Numbered from the stretch's first letter, positions 8,659 through 18,667 are shown. The stretch is DNA of 64,000 nucleotides from Mycobacterium sp. PS03-16 (GCF_004570325.1 NZ_SPQO01000008.1:62001-126000); one strand, 5' to 3'. The notes: generated from the letters alone by a model not told the origin. Program-made: numbers and translations.

Positions 8659-11450
8659 CTAGCCGGTGGGCGCTGTGGTGCGGAGTTGGCGGCGGGAGGT
8701 GATGCCGAGTTTGGCGAACACCTTGCGCAGGTGCCATTCGACGGTGTGGGTGCTGATGAACAGCTGTGCGCCGATCTCCTGATTGGTCAGCCCCTCGGCG
8801 GCCAGCCTCGCGATCTGCCCCTCCTGCGCGGTGAGGTCCCCGGTGCGGGTCTGCGGTGCGCGCACCTTCTCGCCGGTCGCGATGAGTTCGCGGCGGGTGC
8901 GGTCGGCGAAGGCCTTCGCCCCCATCCGCGTGAACAGCTCATGGGCCTCGGTGAGGTGCCGCCGGGCGTCGGTGCGGCGGTTGGTCCGCCGCAGCCGCTC
9001 GCCGTACAGCAGGTGCGCGCGCGCCCGGAACACCGCGACGTCGGTGCGGCCGAGCCGTTCGACCGCCTCGCCGAACAGGGCGTCGGCGTCGTCGTCGGCG
9101 GCGAGCAGGCCGCGGGCGGCGGCGAGGACACCCAACCCCCAGTCGGTGCCTGCGGCGGTGGTGCCCTCGGCCAGGCGCGCGAGCGCCCACGCCGCGCTGT
9201 CGGCGTTGCCGGTGTGTGTCGCCGCCTCGACGAGCTCGAACAGGCACCAGCCGTGGAAGCCGGGGTCGGGGTGCCGGCACACCTCCCGCGCGGCGGTGTG
9301 GGCCTCGTCGTAGCGGCCGAGCCCGTTGTGCAGGACCGCCGTGGCGTAACCACTCAGCGACAGCAGCCGCCCCTCACCGCGCGACCGGGCCTCGGCGGCG
9401 GCCGTGTCGATCAGCGGGCCGGCGTGCTCGGGGTCGCCGCGCCAGGCGGCCAGCATCACCGCGTGGTAGCGCATCGGCGCATGACGGTCGGTGGCCGCGA
9501 TGATCGACGCGGACTCTTCGAGAAGCTGTTCGGCGGTGGCGAATTCGCCGGCGAGCACATGCGCCCCGGCGCGGTAGGCCAACGCGCGGGGCAAGCCGAA
9601 CAGCGCACCGGTGTCGCGGGCGTACTGAACCGCGGCGGTGGACAGGGTGAGCGCGAGGGCGTCGTCCCACAGTTCATGGGCCGCGGATTCCTGCAGGATC
9701 GGGAACCCGGGCACCACGAGCCAGCGGGCGATCGCCGGGTGCCGGGATGTGGCCTGCTCACACATCAGGCCCAGCGCCCGGCGCAACGGCGCCGCGCCCG
9801 CGCTGATCCCGCCGGTGACCCACTCGACGATCCCGTGGAGGAGGTGGTCGACCGGACGCGGCAACTCGGCCACGCCCGCGAGCGCGGTGCGGGCCGCGCT
9901 CGCGGCCTGCGCCAGAGCGCCCGGCGCCGCGAAGCACCCGGCGTACATGAGCGCCGCGATGCCTTCGAGATAGCCCTCCCGGGAGGAGTAGTCGTCGACC
10001 CCCTCGAGTCGGCCGGCCGCGTCGAGCAGCGGCGCGGCGGTGTCACCGACCGGCGGTGCGCCGAACTCCCCGACCCGGCTGTGCACGAACTCCATCTGCG
10101 CCCGCAGCCGCGCGACCTTGGCGCGCTGCAGGTCCGACAGCGGCCCCAGTTCGGCGACCGCGAGCAGTTCGTGCGCTGCCGCGGGTGCGGCCGCGTCGCG
10201 TTTGGCCTGGGCTGCGGCGATCGCCCGGGCCCCGCGCAGTCCCGGATCGGCCGTCAGCGCGGTGGCGCGTTCGAGAAACGTTGCGGCGGCGGCAATTCCA
10301 CCCCGGCTCTGGGCGCGTGCCGCCGAGTTCTCCAACTGTTCGGCCACCGCGTCGTCCGGTCCGGCCGCGGCCTGGGCGGCATGCCAGGCCCGCCGGTCCG
10401 GGTCGGTGTCGGCGTCGAGCACATCGGCGAGCGCGCGGTGCACCGTCCGGCGGTCGGTCAGGTCGGCCGCGCGGTAGGCGGCCGACCGCATCAGCGGGTG
10501 GTGGAAGCGCACCCGCGGACCGAAGTCGACCAGCCCGTCGGCCTCGGCGGGGGCCAGCTCGTCGACCGCGATGCCCAGCCGGCCGGCGGCGCGCAGGAAC
10601 AGCGCGGTGTCGCCGAGGGGGTCGGCGGCGGCGACGAGGAGCAGACAGCGGGTGGTGTGCGGCAGAGCCTGGATGCGGGATACGAAACCCTGCTCGACCG
10701 CCGCCGCCGACGATCGCTTACCGGCGATCCAGAAGCCGCCGGCGAGCTCGGTCGACGAGACGCTGCGCGCGCCTCGAGGATGGCCAGCGGCACCCCGCGG
10801 GTCTCGGCGACGATGCGGTCCCGCACCCGCGGGTCGATGCCGCCGACCATCACCGACTCCAGCAGTTCACGCGCATCGCCGTCGGGCAGCCCACGGATCG
10901 CGAGCTCCGGCAGGTCGGCCAGCAGGGCGGGGTGGTCCCGGACGGCGAACACCAGCGCGACCGGTTCGGCCAGCAGCCGCCGGGCGATGAATCCGAGCGT
11001 CTGCACCGACACTTCGTCCAGCCACTGCGCATCGTCGACGAGGCACAGGATCGGACGCTCGTCGGCCGCGGCGGCCAGCAGGCTCAACACCGCGAGGCCG
11101 ACGAGGAACCGGTCCGGTGCGGCGCCCACGGCCCGGCCGAACGCGACGTCGAGCGCGTCGCGCTGGGGCGCCGGTAGCGCGTCGAGGTGTCCGAGTAGCG
11201 GGGCGCACAGCTGCTGCAGCCCGGCGAACGCCAGCTCCATATCGGACTGCACCCCGGCGACCTGCAGCGTGCGCACCCCGGTGGCCGAACCGGCGAGGTA
11301 GTCCAGCAGCGCCGTCTTGCCGATCCCCGCCTCACCGCGCAGCACCAGGACCTGGCAACGGCCGGACCTGGTGGTGATCAGCAGCTCGTCGAGCGCCGCG
11401 CATTCCGCCGCGCGACCCCGCAGAGCGTGTTCGTGACCGGTTCCCGACAT
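8659..11450 (-). pseudogene. LuxR-family LAL-type regulator, frameshifted
   Basis: A large ATP-binding LuxR regulator of about 930 residues, split by one frameshift. The N-terminal part (start ATG 11450, or GTG 11459) has Walker A GEAGIGKT and Walker B ILCLVDDAQWLD of the AAA/STAND domain. The C-terminal part has helical TPR-like repeats and ends with a LuxR helix-turn-helix (LTAQEGQIARLAAEGLTNQE then STHTVEWHLRKVFAKLGI). Frame is lost after VPLAILEAR. The continuation SVSSTELAGGFWIAGKRSS is in another frame. The break falls in the (GC)4 tract at 10765-10772, so a dinucleotide gain or single-base loss explains it. It may be a real pseudogene, a slippage-switchable gene or a sequencing error. 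Both halves otherwise look intact. Confidence 0.85.
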
Positions 11451-11510
11451 AGACACCACCGCACCGTTGTGGCTGCACCATACCGGGACCGTGGCCGGCG
11501 CGGGGCGGCA

Positions 11511-12176
11511 CTACCCGTCGACGAACGTCACCGTCTCGGACAGCGGCGCGCGCAGCGTCCGCGGGTGGTCGACCGAGCCGTCCTCGTATCCGATCGACAT
11601 GCCGCAGAACAGGATCAACTCCTCGGGCGGCGACACGATCTGCGCCACCGTCTCCCGCACCTGCGACCACGCCATCTGCGGGCAGCTGTGCAGTCCCTCA
11701 CCCCGCAGCAACAGCATCACCGTCTGCAGGTACATGCCCAGATCCGCCCACTGGGGCCGGCCCAGGCTGGGGTCGATGTAGCAGAACAGGGCGGCGGGTG
11801 CGCCGAAGCAGTCCCAGTTCGCGATCGCCGCCCGCTGGCGGGCGTCCCAGTCGTCGCGGGCCACCTTCAGCGCGCTGTAGCGCTGCTTTCCGAAGGCGCT
11901 GCGCCGGTCGCGATACGGGGACCCCAGGTCGCTCGGATACATCTCGAATTGCCGGTCGTCCCAGGGGTCGCCGTTCGCGACGCGGGTGGTCGCCAGCTTC
12001 TTGAGCCGGGCCAGCGGTTCGCCGGTGACCACGAAGATCCGCCAGGGCTGCAGGTTGGACCCCGACGGCGCCCAGGCCGCCGCGGTGAGCACCCGCTCGA
12101 GAGTGGCGGTGGGCACGGGGCGGTCGGTGAACGCCCGCACCGACCGCCGCGAGGTGACTGCCTCGTAGACGTTCAT
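11511..12176 (-). CDS. Nitroreductase family FMN oxidoreductase
   Basis: A 221-aa NfsB/FRP-type flavoprotein. It opens with the SRRSVRAFTDRPVP FMN-phosphate motif, then AAAWAPSGSNLQPWRIFVVTG, the substrate/FMN loop, and ends with PEELILFCGMSIGYED. Such enzymes reduce nitroaromatics or quinones with NAD(P)H. It is 20 bp downstream of the NmrA-type reductase gene on the same strand, so the two are probably one transcript. Substrate unknown. Confidence 0.88.
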   Translation of the reverse strand: MNVYEAVTSRRSVRAFTDRPVPTATLERVLTAAAWAPSGSNLQPWRIFVVTGEPLARLKKLATTRVANGDPWDDRQFEMYPSDLGSPYRDRRSAFGKQRYSALKVARDDWDARQRAAIANWDCFGAPAALFCYIDPSLGRPQWADLGMYLQTVMLLLRGEGLHSCPQMAWSQVRETVAQIVSPPEELILFCGMSIGYEDGSVDHPRTLRAPLSETVTFVDG

Positions 12177-12196
12177 CGCCTGTGCCTTCTGAGTTG

Positions 12197-12949
12197 TCAG
12201 GCGCCGGCGGTCTCGAGGATCCAGTCCTCGAACCGCGTGTCGAATAGGGTGGCACCGGGGCCGGGCACCAGGGTCCGGTCGTCGATGTCCACGCCCCAGT
12301 ACCCCGCCTGCGGATCGGCGACCACCTGACGGGTGTCGCGGCGGGCGGCGAGCGCGGTGCGGATCAGGTCCGGCAGCCGGTGGGCCTGCGGGCCGCCGAT
12401 CTCGACGATGCCGTTGACCGGGGCGTTGACCGCGGCGATCGCGACGCCTCGGGCGACGTCCGCGCCGGCCATCGGCTGGAAGAAGGCGGGCGTGATGCGC
12501 ACGGTGTCACCGTCGGTCGCCGCATCGGCCAGGGTGTCGACGAACTCGAAGAACTGCGTCGCGTGCACGATGGTGTAGGGGATCGGACCGTCGGCGATCA
12601 TGTGCTCCTGCAGCAGTTTCGCCTGGAAGTACCCGCTCTGGGCGGCGAGACGGTCGGTGCCGACGACCGACAGCGCGACGTGATGCCCGACGCCGGCAGC
12701 CTGCTCCGCGGTCAGCAGATTCGTTGTGGTGACCCGGAAGAAGTCCTTCGCGGCGTCGTCGAGCGTCGGCGAGTTCGACACGTCGACCACCACCGAGGCG
12801 CCGGTGAGGACGTCGGCGAGTCCCTCACCGGTGAAGGTGTCGACCCCCGTCGAGGGGGCGGCGGGGACGGCGTCGTGACCGCGTTCGGCCAACGTGCGCA
12901 CCAACTTCGAACCGATCCGACCGGTTCCACCGATGACGACGATCTTCAT
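12197..12949 (-). CDS. NmrA/SDR-a5-type NAD(P)-binding protein
   Basis: A 250-aa atypical SDR with KIVVIGGTGRIGSKLV (GxxGxxG) at the N-terminus. It has no classical YxxxK active site but does have SGYFQAKLLQEHMI, as in NmrA/TMR-like proteins. These act as reductases or NAD(P) sensors. Two adjacent ATG codons (12952, 12949) could start it. It lies upstream of the nitroreductase gene in the same direction and 87 bp after the ferredoxin gene, with a hairpin between. Confidence 0.82.
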   Translation of the reverse strand: MKIVVIGGTGRIGSKLVRTLAERGHDAVPAAPSTGVDTFTGEGLADVLTGASVVVDVSNSPTLDDAAKDFFRVTTTNLLTAEQAAGVGHHVALSVVGTDRLAAQSGYFQAKLLQEHMIADGPIPYTIVHATQFFEFVDTLADAATDGDTVRITPAFFQPMAGADVARGVAIAAVNAPVNGIVEIGGPQAHRLPDLIRTALAARRDTRQVVADPQAGYWGVDIDDRTLVPGPGATLFDTRFEDWILETAGA

Positions 12950-13005
12950 CATGAGCCTTTCCGTTGTCCTGTGACAGCTTCCTGCCCGCCAGAACTCGGA
13001 ACGGC

Positions 13006-13032
13006 TCGGGAAGTCATCCCGGCGCTTCCCGA
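13006..13032 (-). terminator. Hairpin after the P450-ferredoxin genes
   Basis: TCGGGAAG (13006-13013) and CTTCCCGA (13025-13032) form a perfect 8-bp stem with an 11-nt loop, beginning 5 bp after the ferredoxin stop on the minus strand. Probable intrinsic-type terminator, without a T-run. Confidence 0.5.
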
Positions 13033-13036
13033 TGTG

Positions 13037-13228
13037 TCAGTCGATGATCCGCAGCGCCGACGCGGGACACAGCCGGACGGCCTCGCGGGCGCGGTCCTGT
13101 TCGGCGTCGGGCACGGGGTCGGCCAGCAGTTCGACGATGCCGTCGTCGTCCTGGTCGAACACCTCCGGCGCCGACATCACACAATTGCCCGCGCTGATGC
13201 AAAGGTCGCGATCCGCGTCGATCCTCAT
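13037..13228 (-). CDS. [3Fe-4S] ferredoxin, P450 partner
   Basis: A 63-aa ferredoxin of the type that passes single electrons to mycobacterial P450s. It has only three cluster cysteines: C10 and C16 (CISAGNC) and C54 (CPASA). The usual second cysteine of a 4Fe cluster is replaced, which gives a [3Fe-4S] centre. It starts 4 bp after the P450 stop, so the two genes are co-transcribed. Confidence 0.92.
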   Translation of the reverse strand: MRIDADRDLCISAGNCVMSAPEVFDQDDDGIVELLADPVPDAEQDRAREAVRLCPASALRIID

Positions 13229-13232
13229 CGCC

Positions 13233-14438
13233 TCACCACCTGACCATCAGCGAGCGAAGGCCGTAGATGAAGTGGAAGGACCGGAACTGCACGTCCTCGA
13301 ACGGCTCGGCCAGCGCGAGGTCCGGGAACCGCCGCAGCAGCGCGGGATAGGCGATGCGCATCTCCATCCGGGCCAGCGGGGCGCCCAGACAGTGGTGCAC
13401 GCCGTGCCCGAACGCCAGATGGCCCGGGGCGCCGCGGGTGATGTCGAGCCGTTCGGGTGCGTCGACGAACTCGGGGTCGCGGTTGGCCGAGGGCAGCGAC
13501 ACGAACACCAGCTGGTGGGCGGGGATGGGCACGCCGGCCACCTCGACCTCGGTGGTGGTGATGCGGGGGATTCCGCTGTGCACGATGGACAGCCAGCGCA
13601 GCAGTTCCTCGACGGCCGGTCCGACGGCGTCCGGATCGTCGCGCACGGCGGCGAGCTGATCGGGATGGCGCAGCAGCGCCAGCACGCCGAGGCCGAGCAT
13701 GTTCGAGGTGGTCTCGTGCCCGGCCAACAGCAGCAGCCCGGCGACGCCGACGAGTTCGTCGTCGGACAGCTCGTCGCCGTGTTCGCGGATCAGCATGCCG
13801 AGGATGTCCTCGCCCGGTGCGCGGCGGGCACGCTCGACCAGCGAGAGCATGTAGTCGCGGCCCTGGCGGGCCAGTTCCAGGCGCTCCGGGATCGGGATGG
13901 ACAGGTCGAGCTGGCGGGCGCTGCGGCGTTGGAAGTCCGCGCGATCCGCATAGGGCACCCCGAGCAGTTCGCAGATCACCAGCGATGGGATGGGCAGCGC
14001 GAAGCTCTCGACCAGATCGGCCGGTGCCCCGTGGGCGGCCATGGCGTCGAGGTGTTCGTCGACGATCGCGACGATGCGCGGCTCGAGCCGTTTGATGCGG
14101 CGCAGCGTGAACTCGGGGGTGAGCATGCGGCGCAGCCGCTGGTGGTCCGGCGGGTCGAGGCCGAGCAGGTTGCCCGCCCGGGCGCGCTGCTGATCCTCGT
14201 CGGTGGTCGGCGGGGCGCCGGGGACGACGAAACCCGGTGGGCGTTCGTTGGAGAACCGGGCGTGGTCGGCCAGCACCGCCTTGACGTCCTCGTGGCGGGT
14301 CACCAGGTACACGTCCATTCCGAACGCGTTCTTGGTGACGCGCACCCCCTCGGACTCCCGGATCTCCCGGAGTTCGGCGGTCGGGTCGAAGCCGTCGCGC
14401 CTCATGTGCATCGGGGGTAGGGCGGGAGCCTGCGTCAT
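13233..14438 (-). CDS. Cytochrome P450
   Basis: A 401-aa soluble class I P450. The heme-binding loop is FGHGVHHCLG (343-352, ligand C350). The I-helix oxygen-activation motif is AGHETT (239-244). The K-helix ExxR is E278-R281. The N-terminus has no membrane anchor. The downstream ferredoxin is its likely electron donor; a reductase is not encoded nearby. The sequence is of the CYP families common in actinobacteria, and I do not assign a family number or substrate. The gene lies 36 bp downstream of the MMPL gene on the same strand. Confidence 0.93.
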   Translation of the reverse strand: MTQAPALPPMHMRRDGFDPTAELREIRESEGVRVTKNAFGMDVYLVTRHEDVKAVLADHARFSNERPPGFVVPGAPPTTDEDQQRARAGNLLGLDPPDHQRLRRMLTPEFTLRRIKRLEPRIVAIVDEHLDAMAAHGAPADLVESFALPIPSLVICELLGVPYADRADFQRRSARQLDLSIPIPERLELARQGRDYMLSLVERARRAPGEDILGMLIREHGDELSDDELVGVAGLLLLAGHETTSNMLGLGVLALLRHPDQLAAVRDDPDAVGPAVEELLRWLSIVHSGIPRITTTEVEVAGVPIPAHQLVFVSLPSANRDPEFVDAPERLDITRGAPGHLAFGHGVHHCLGAPLARMEMRIAYPALLRRFPDLALAEPFEDVQFRSFHFIYGLRSLMVRW

Positions 14439-14474
14439 ACCTACCGAACGTACGCGCGCGCTCGTTGGTGCCCG

Positions 14475-16499
14475 TCAGTTCGGCGAACGCAGTGCCGGCC
14501 ACCAGAATCGGGGTCCGATAAGCGTCACCAGCGCCGGGATGATCACCGTGCGGACCAGGAAGGTGTCGAGCAGGATGCCCAGGCCGACGATGATGCCGAG
14601 CTGGGTGAGCACGATCAGCGGCAGCACCCCGAGCACGCAGAACACCGCGGCCAGCACGATGCCGGCGCTGGTGATCACCGCGCCGGTCGCCGACACCGCC
14701 CGCACGATGCCCTGCCGGGTCCCGTGTTCCGGGGTCTCCTCGCGCGCCCGGGTGACCAGGAAGATCGTGTAGTCCACGCCGAGTGCCACCAGGAACAGGA
14801 ATGCGAACAGCGGCGTCGAACTGTCGAGGGCCGGGAAGCCGAACACGTGCACGCTGGCCCAGCCGCCGAGGCCGAGCGCGGCCAGCGCGCTGAGCACTGT
14901 GACGCCGACCAGGATGAGCGGCGCGAGCGCGGCACGCAGCAGGACGTACAGCACCGCCAGCACCACGGCCAGGATCGCCGGGATGACGACCAACCGGTCG
15001 CGCGCCGCCGCGGCGCTGATGTCGCGGGCCTGGGCGTCCGACCCGCCGACCAGAGCGGACGGGTCGGCCGCGCGGACCGCCGCCCGCAGGTCGTCGACGG
15101 TCGCGAAGGCCTGTTCGGACGCCGGTTCGGCGGCCAGCACCACCGACCACTGCGTCAGCCCGCCCGGTGAGGTGCCCGCCGGTGTCGCCGACACGACGCC
15201 GTCGGTGTCGGTGATCGCGCGCGTCACCTCCGGTGCCCGGTCGGTGGCGGCGATGACGCGGGTGGGGTCGGTCAGCCCGCCGGGGAAGTGTGCGGCCAAT
15301 GTCTCGTAACCCGTGACCGATTCGGCCTGCACGCGGAACTGTTCGGTCTGCGACAACCCGATCGGCGTGAACACCAGCCCGGTGCACAGCAGCGCCAGCG
15401 CGCCGATCGACACGACCGCGACGCGGGCCGGGCGGCGGGCCACCCCGTCGGCGATGCGGTGCCACACCCCGGTGTCGGTCAGCGCGGCGCCGCCGGTCCG
15501 CGGGATGAACGGCCAGAACAGCTTCTTGCCGAACAGCGCGAGCAGGGGCGGCAACACCAGCAGCACGAACACCGCCGCCACCACCAGGCCGGCGGCGGCC
15601 TGCACCCCGAGGCTGCGGGTGCTCGGCGCCGCCGCGAGCACCAGCGTCAGCAGCGCGAGCACCACGGTGGCGTTGCTGGCCAGGATGGCGGGTCCGGCCG
15701 CGCGCGTGGCGGTCGCGAGTGCGGTCCGGTGATCGTCATTGCGCGCCAACTCCTCTCGGTACCGCGAGATGAGCAGCAGCGCGTAGTTGGTGCCCGCCCC
15801 GAAGACGAGCACGCTGGTGATGCCCGACGTCGACCCGTCGGGGGACAGGCCCACGGCCTCGGCAACGGCGGTGCCCAGCACGGCGGCCACGCGGTCGGCG
15901 AACCCGATCACTGCCAGCGGTACCAGCCACAGCACCGGTGAGCGGTAGGTGACGATCAGCAGCAGCGCCACCACCGCTGCGGTCACCGCGAGCAGCGTGA
16001 CGTTGGCGCCGGAGAACGAGTTCGCGATGTCCGCGCCGAACGCGGGGCCACCGGTCACCTCGGCCCGCAGGCCGGCCGGCAGTCCGTCGGCGGCCGCCGC
16101 GCGCACGCTCTTCACCGCGTCGTTGAGCGCGAATCCGGACAGGTCCGCGTCGAGTGGCACGGTGGCCACCGCCGCCTCACCGTCCTCGGACACCACCGTG
16201 GGGGGACCTGCCGGCGCACTGTCCGCGGCGGTCAGCATGCGCTGGCGCGCCGCGTCGGTGGCCGCGATGTCGGCCGGGCTCAGCCGGGCGCCGTCGGTGC
16301 GGGTGACGACGAGGATCACCGGCGCCCGATCACCGCCCGGGAAGTCGGCCCGCAGCGCGGTGACCCGCGCCGACTCCGCGTCGGCGGGCACCGACACCGG
16401 CGACTGGGAGTCGGCGTCCCCACCGCCGAGCAGACCCAGCACGCCGCCGGACACGACCACGATCAGCAGTGCCACCACCCAGGAGAACCGTCCGGACAT
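14475..16499 (-). CDS. MMPL/RND family transporter
   Basis: A 674-aa RND-superfamily exporter with the two-fold repeat: one N-terminal membrane segment (FSWVVALLIVVVSGGVLGLL), an external loop of about 130 residues, five segments, then the same arrangement again. FGAGTNYALLLISRYREEL and ALGVDYTIFLVTRAREE are the duplicated GxxxDY-type motifs; the first copy has Asn where the second has Asp. It is shorter than lipid-exporting MmpL3-type proteins and closer to YdfJ-type pumps. The start at ATG 16499 follows GGGAGG by one codon's length; an upstream in-frame ATG (16532) lacks a binding site. It is divergent from the MarR gene and probably its target. Confidence 0.88.
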   Translation of the reverse strand: MSGRFSWVVALLIVVVSGGVLGLLGGGDADSQSPVSVPADAESARVTALRADFPGGDRAPVILVVTRTDGARLSPADIAATDAARQRMLTAADSAPAGPPTVVSEDGEAAVATVPLDADLSGFALNDAVKSVRAAAADGLPAGLRAEVTGGPAFGADIANSFSGANVTLLAVTAAVVALLLIVTYRSPVLWLVPLAVIGFADRVAAVLGTAVAEAVGLSPDGSTSGITSVLVFGAGTNYALLLISRYREELARNDDHRTALATATRAAGPAILASNATVVLALLTLVLAAAPSTRSLGVQAAAGLVVAAVFVLLVLPPLLALFGKKLFWPFIPRTGGAALTDTGVWHRIADGVARRPARVAVVSIGALALLCTGLVFTPIGLSQTEQFRVQAESVTGYETLAAHFPGGLTDPTRVIAATDRAPEVTRAITDTDGVVSATPAGTSPGGLTQWSVVLAAEPASEQAFATVDDLRAAVRAADPSALVGGSDAQARDISAAAARDRLVVIPAILAVVLAVLYVLLRAALAPLILVGVTVLSALAALGLGGWASVHVFGFPALDSSTPLFAFLFLVALGVDYTIFLVTRAREETPEHGTRQGIVRAVSATGAVITSAGIVLAAVFCVLGVLPLIVLTQLGIIVGLGILLDTFLVRTVIIPALVTLIGPRFWWPALRSPN

Positions 16500-16511
16500 G
16501 CCTCCCAATAT

Positions 16512-16547
16512 TTCAGATACTGAACTATTCATCAAGTGAACTATGCT
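16512..16547. promoter_or_regulatory. Shared MarR operator and divergent promoter
   Basis: Two palindromes fill the 54-bp gap between the MMPL and MarR starts: TTCAG-ATA-CTGAA (16512-16524) and TTCA-TCAAG-TGAA (16528-16540). They are followed by TATGCT (16542-16547), a good -10 for the MarR gene. Binding here would block both genes, the usual MarR autoregulation layout. Binding is inferred. Confidence 0.55.
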
Positions 16548-16553
16548 GACGGG

Positions 16554-17027
16554 GTGGCAGAGGTCGACCGGGCCGCGCTCGAAGCGCAGATCGCCGCCGA
16601 CGTGCGCGCGCTGTCCGCCGAGTCCGAGCAGATCGGTCGGGTGTTCGCCGCGCGACATGACGTGTCCGCCAACGACTTTCGCGCGCTGCTGCACATCATG
16701 GTGGCCGAGACCGCGGGCCGCCCGCTGACCGCGGGCGAGCTGCGCACGCTGATGGGGATGTCCGGGGCGGCGATCACCTACTTGGTGGAGCGGATGATCG
16801 CCTCCGGCCACGTGCGCCGGGAATCCGACCCGGCCGACCGCCGCAAGGTGATCCTGCGCGTCGCCGAGCACGGGATGGGGGTGGCCGGCCAGTTCTTCGC
16901 GCCACTGGCCGAACACGCCAACCGGGCCATGGCCGATCTGCCCGACGCGGACCTCGCGGCGGCCCACCGCACGTTCGCCGCGCTGCTCGACGCGATGGGC
17001 GCCTTCCGGCGCGACCTCGACGTTTAA
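16554..17027 (+). CDS. MarR family transcriptional regulator
   Basis: A 157-aa winged-helix regulator. The recognition-helix region is LRTLMGMSGAAITYLVERMI. The wing SGHVRRESDPADRRKVILRV has the DxRxxxV-like pattern (DPADRRKV) diagnostic of MarR. I chose GTG 16554 because TATGCT at 16542-16547 places the transcript start on it (leaderless). A GTG at 16536 would add six residues. Divergence from the MMPL pump and the shared palindromes suggest it represses that pump. Its stop shares TTAA with the convergent antiporter stop. Confidence 0.88.
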   Translation: MAEVDRAALEAQIAADVRALSAESEQIGRVFAARHDVSANDFRALLHIMVAETAGRPLTAGELRTLMGMSGAAITYLVERMIASGHVRRESDPADRRKVILRVAEHGMGVAGQFFAPLAEHANRAMADLPDADLAAAHRTFAALLDAMGAFRRDLDV

Positions 17028-18622
17028 CGTCGGTTGAGGGTCGCCTCTTCGAGGTCGAGTCCGTGCAGCACCGTGCGCAGCACCTCGTCGTCGATGTGGC
17101 CGCTGTCGCGTTCGGCGATCAACGCCGCGCGTTCGGCCGCCAGCATCTCCAACCGCAGTCGCCGGAACGCCGACGCCGGGCCTTCCCCGATGTCGTCGTC
17201 GCCGCGGCCGAGTCGCTCCCACGCCGAGTTGCGCCGCCGGGTGTTCCAGCTGCGCAGCACCTCGGCCGCCTGCTCGTGCACCTCCGACCCGCCGCCGGCG
17301 CGCTGCTCGGCCAGCACGTCGTCCAGGCGCTGCGCGGCCGCCCGCGCCGCCTTGTCCTGCGCGGCCGCCGCGGCGACGGCGTCGGTGTGGGCCTCGTCGC
17401 TCTGCACGCCCAGCCAGCGGATCACCCACGGCAGCGTCAGCCCGTGCAGCAGCAGCGTGCCCACCACCACCACGAACGTCAGGAACACCAGCTGGGGGCG
17501 GCCGGGGAACGCCGCCCCCGACAGCGTCGTCAGCGGCACCGCGAACGCCGCGGCCAGCGACACCACGCCGCGCATCCCGGCCCACGCGACCACGAACACC
17601 TGTGCCGCGGGCGGCCCGGGTTCGCGGGCCCGCCGTGTGGCCGACAGCGCCCGCGGCAGGTAGGCGAAGACGTACACCCACGCGATGCGCACCGCGATGA
17701 CCGTGGCCAGCACCGCCGCCGAGGACACCGCGAGCGTGGCCGCGGGGATACCGGCCAGCTCGTCGACGACCTTCGGCAGCTGCAGGCCGATCAGCAGGAA
17801 CGCGAACGACTCGAGGACGAACTGCACCGCCTTCCACACCGCGAAGTCCTGCAGTCGCGTGGCGTAGCTGGCCCGCGTCGAACGCTGGCCCAGGATCAGT
17901 GCGGCCACCACCACCGCGATCACCCCCGACCCGTGCACCTCCTCGGCGATCAGGTAGATCGCGAACGGGGCGACGAGCCCGACCGCGCTCTCGACCAGCG
18001 GGTCGTCGAGCCGCGACCGGACGAACACGATCACCGCGCCCAGCGCACCGCCGACGGCCACTCCGCCAGCGGCGGCCAGCGCGAACGTGAGCAGCCCGTC
18101 GGTCCAGCTCGCCGCACCGCCGATGGCCAGGCCGAGCGCCACCTTGTAGGCGGTCAGCGCGGTCGCGTCGTTGAGCAGGCTCTCCCCGCCCAGCAGCGTC
18201 ATCATCCGGCGCGGCAGCCCGAGCCGCCGGCCGATCGCCGTGGCCGACACCGCATCCGGCGGCGCGACGATCGCGCCGAGCGTGAGCGCCGCGGCGACCG
18301 TCAGCTCCGGCACCGTCAGATAGGCCACCACGCCGACCGCGAACGTCGTCGCCAACGGCAGCCCGACGGCCAGCATCCCGATCGAGCCGACGTTGCGCCG
18401 CAGCGCGACATAGCTGCTCTCCAGGCCCGCCGACCACAACAGCGGCGGCAGCACCACGTAGAGCACGAGCTCCGGTTCGAGCTGGATGTCGGGCACCGCC
18501 GGGATCAGTCCCGCGACCAGTCCGGCCACCACCAGGGCCAGCGGCGCGGACACATCGGCGCGGCGGGCCAGTGCCGCCAGCAGGATCGCCGCGGCCAGCA
18601 CGGCCAGCAATGACGCACTCAC
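17024..18622 (-). CDS. CPA1-type Na+/H+ antiporter
   Basis: A 532-aa polytopic cation:proton antiporter with about 12 membrane segments. GGESLLNDATAL carries the ND ion-binding pair of CPA1/NhaP proteins, and GAIVAPPDAVSATAI matches the unwound TM4 region. The last 130 residues are a charged cytoplasmic domain. The start at GTG 18622 has AGGAGG nine bases upstream. The gene is divergent from the UBP zinc-finger gene and overlaps the MarR gene tail-to-tail by four bases. Confidence 0.9.
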   Translation of the reverse strand: MSASLLAVLAAAILLAALARRADVSAPLALVVAGLVAGLIPAVPDIQLEPELVLYVVLPPLLWSAGLESSYVALRRNVGSIGMLAVGLPLATTFAVGVVAYLTVPELTVAAALTLGAIVAPPDAVSATAIGRRLGLPRRMMTLLGGESLLNDATALTAYKVALGLAIGGAASWTDGLLTFALAAAGGVAVGGALGAVIVFVRSRLDDPLVESAVGLVAPFAIYLIAEEVHGSGVIAVVVAALILGQRSTRASYATRLQDFAVWKAVQFVLESFAFLLIGLQLPKVVDELAGIPAATLAVSSAAVLATVIAVRIAWVYVFAYLPRALSATRRAREPGPPAAQVFVVAWAGMRGVVSLAAAFAVPLTTLSGAAFPGRPQLVFLTFVVVVGTLLLHGLTLPWVIRWLGVQSDEAHTDAVAAAAAQDKAARAAAQRLDDVLAEQRAGGGSEVHEQAAEVLRSWNTRRRNSAWERLGRGDDDIGEGPASAFRRLRLEMLAAERAALIAERDSGHIDDEVLRTVLHGLDLEEATLNRR

Positions 18623-18667
18623 CTCGCCGAGCCTCCTCTTGTCGTCGCATCCGTATCCTCGACCACC

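Noticed and set aside
8581..11301. A 906-codon plus-strand open frame
   Set aside because: Antisense to the LuxR regulator, whose motifs are clear on the other strand; composition is the usual high-GC shadow.
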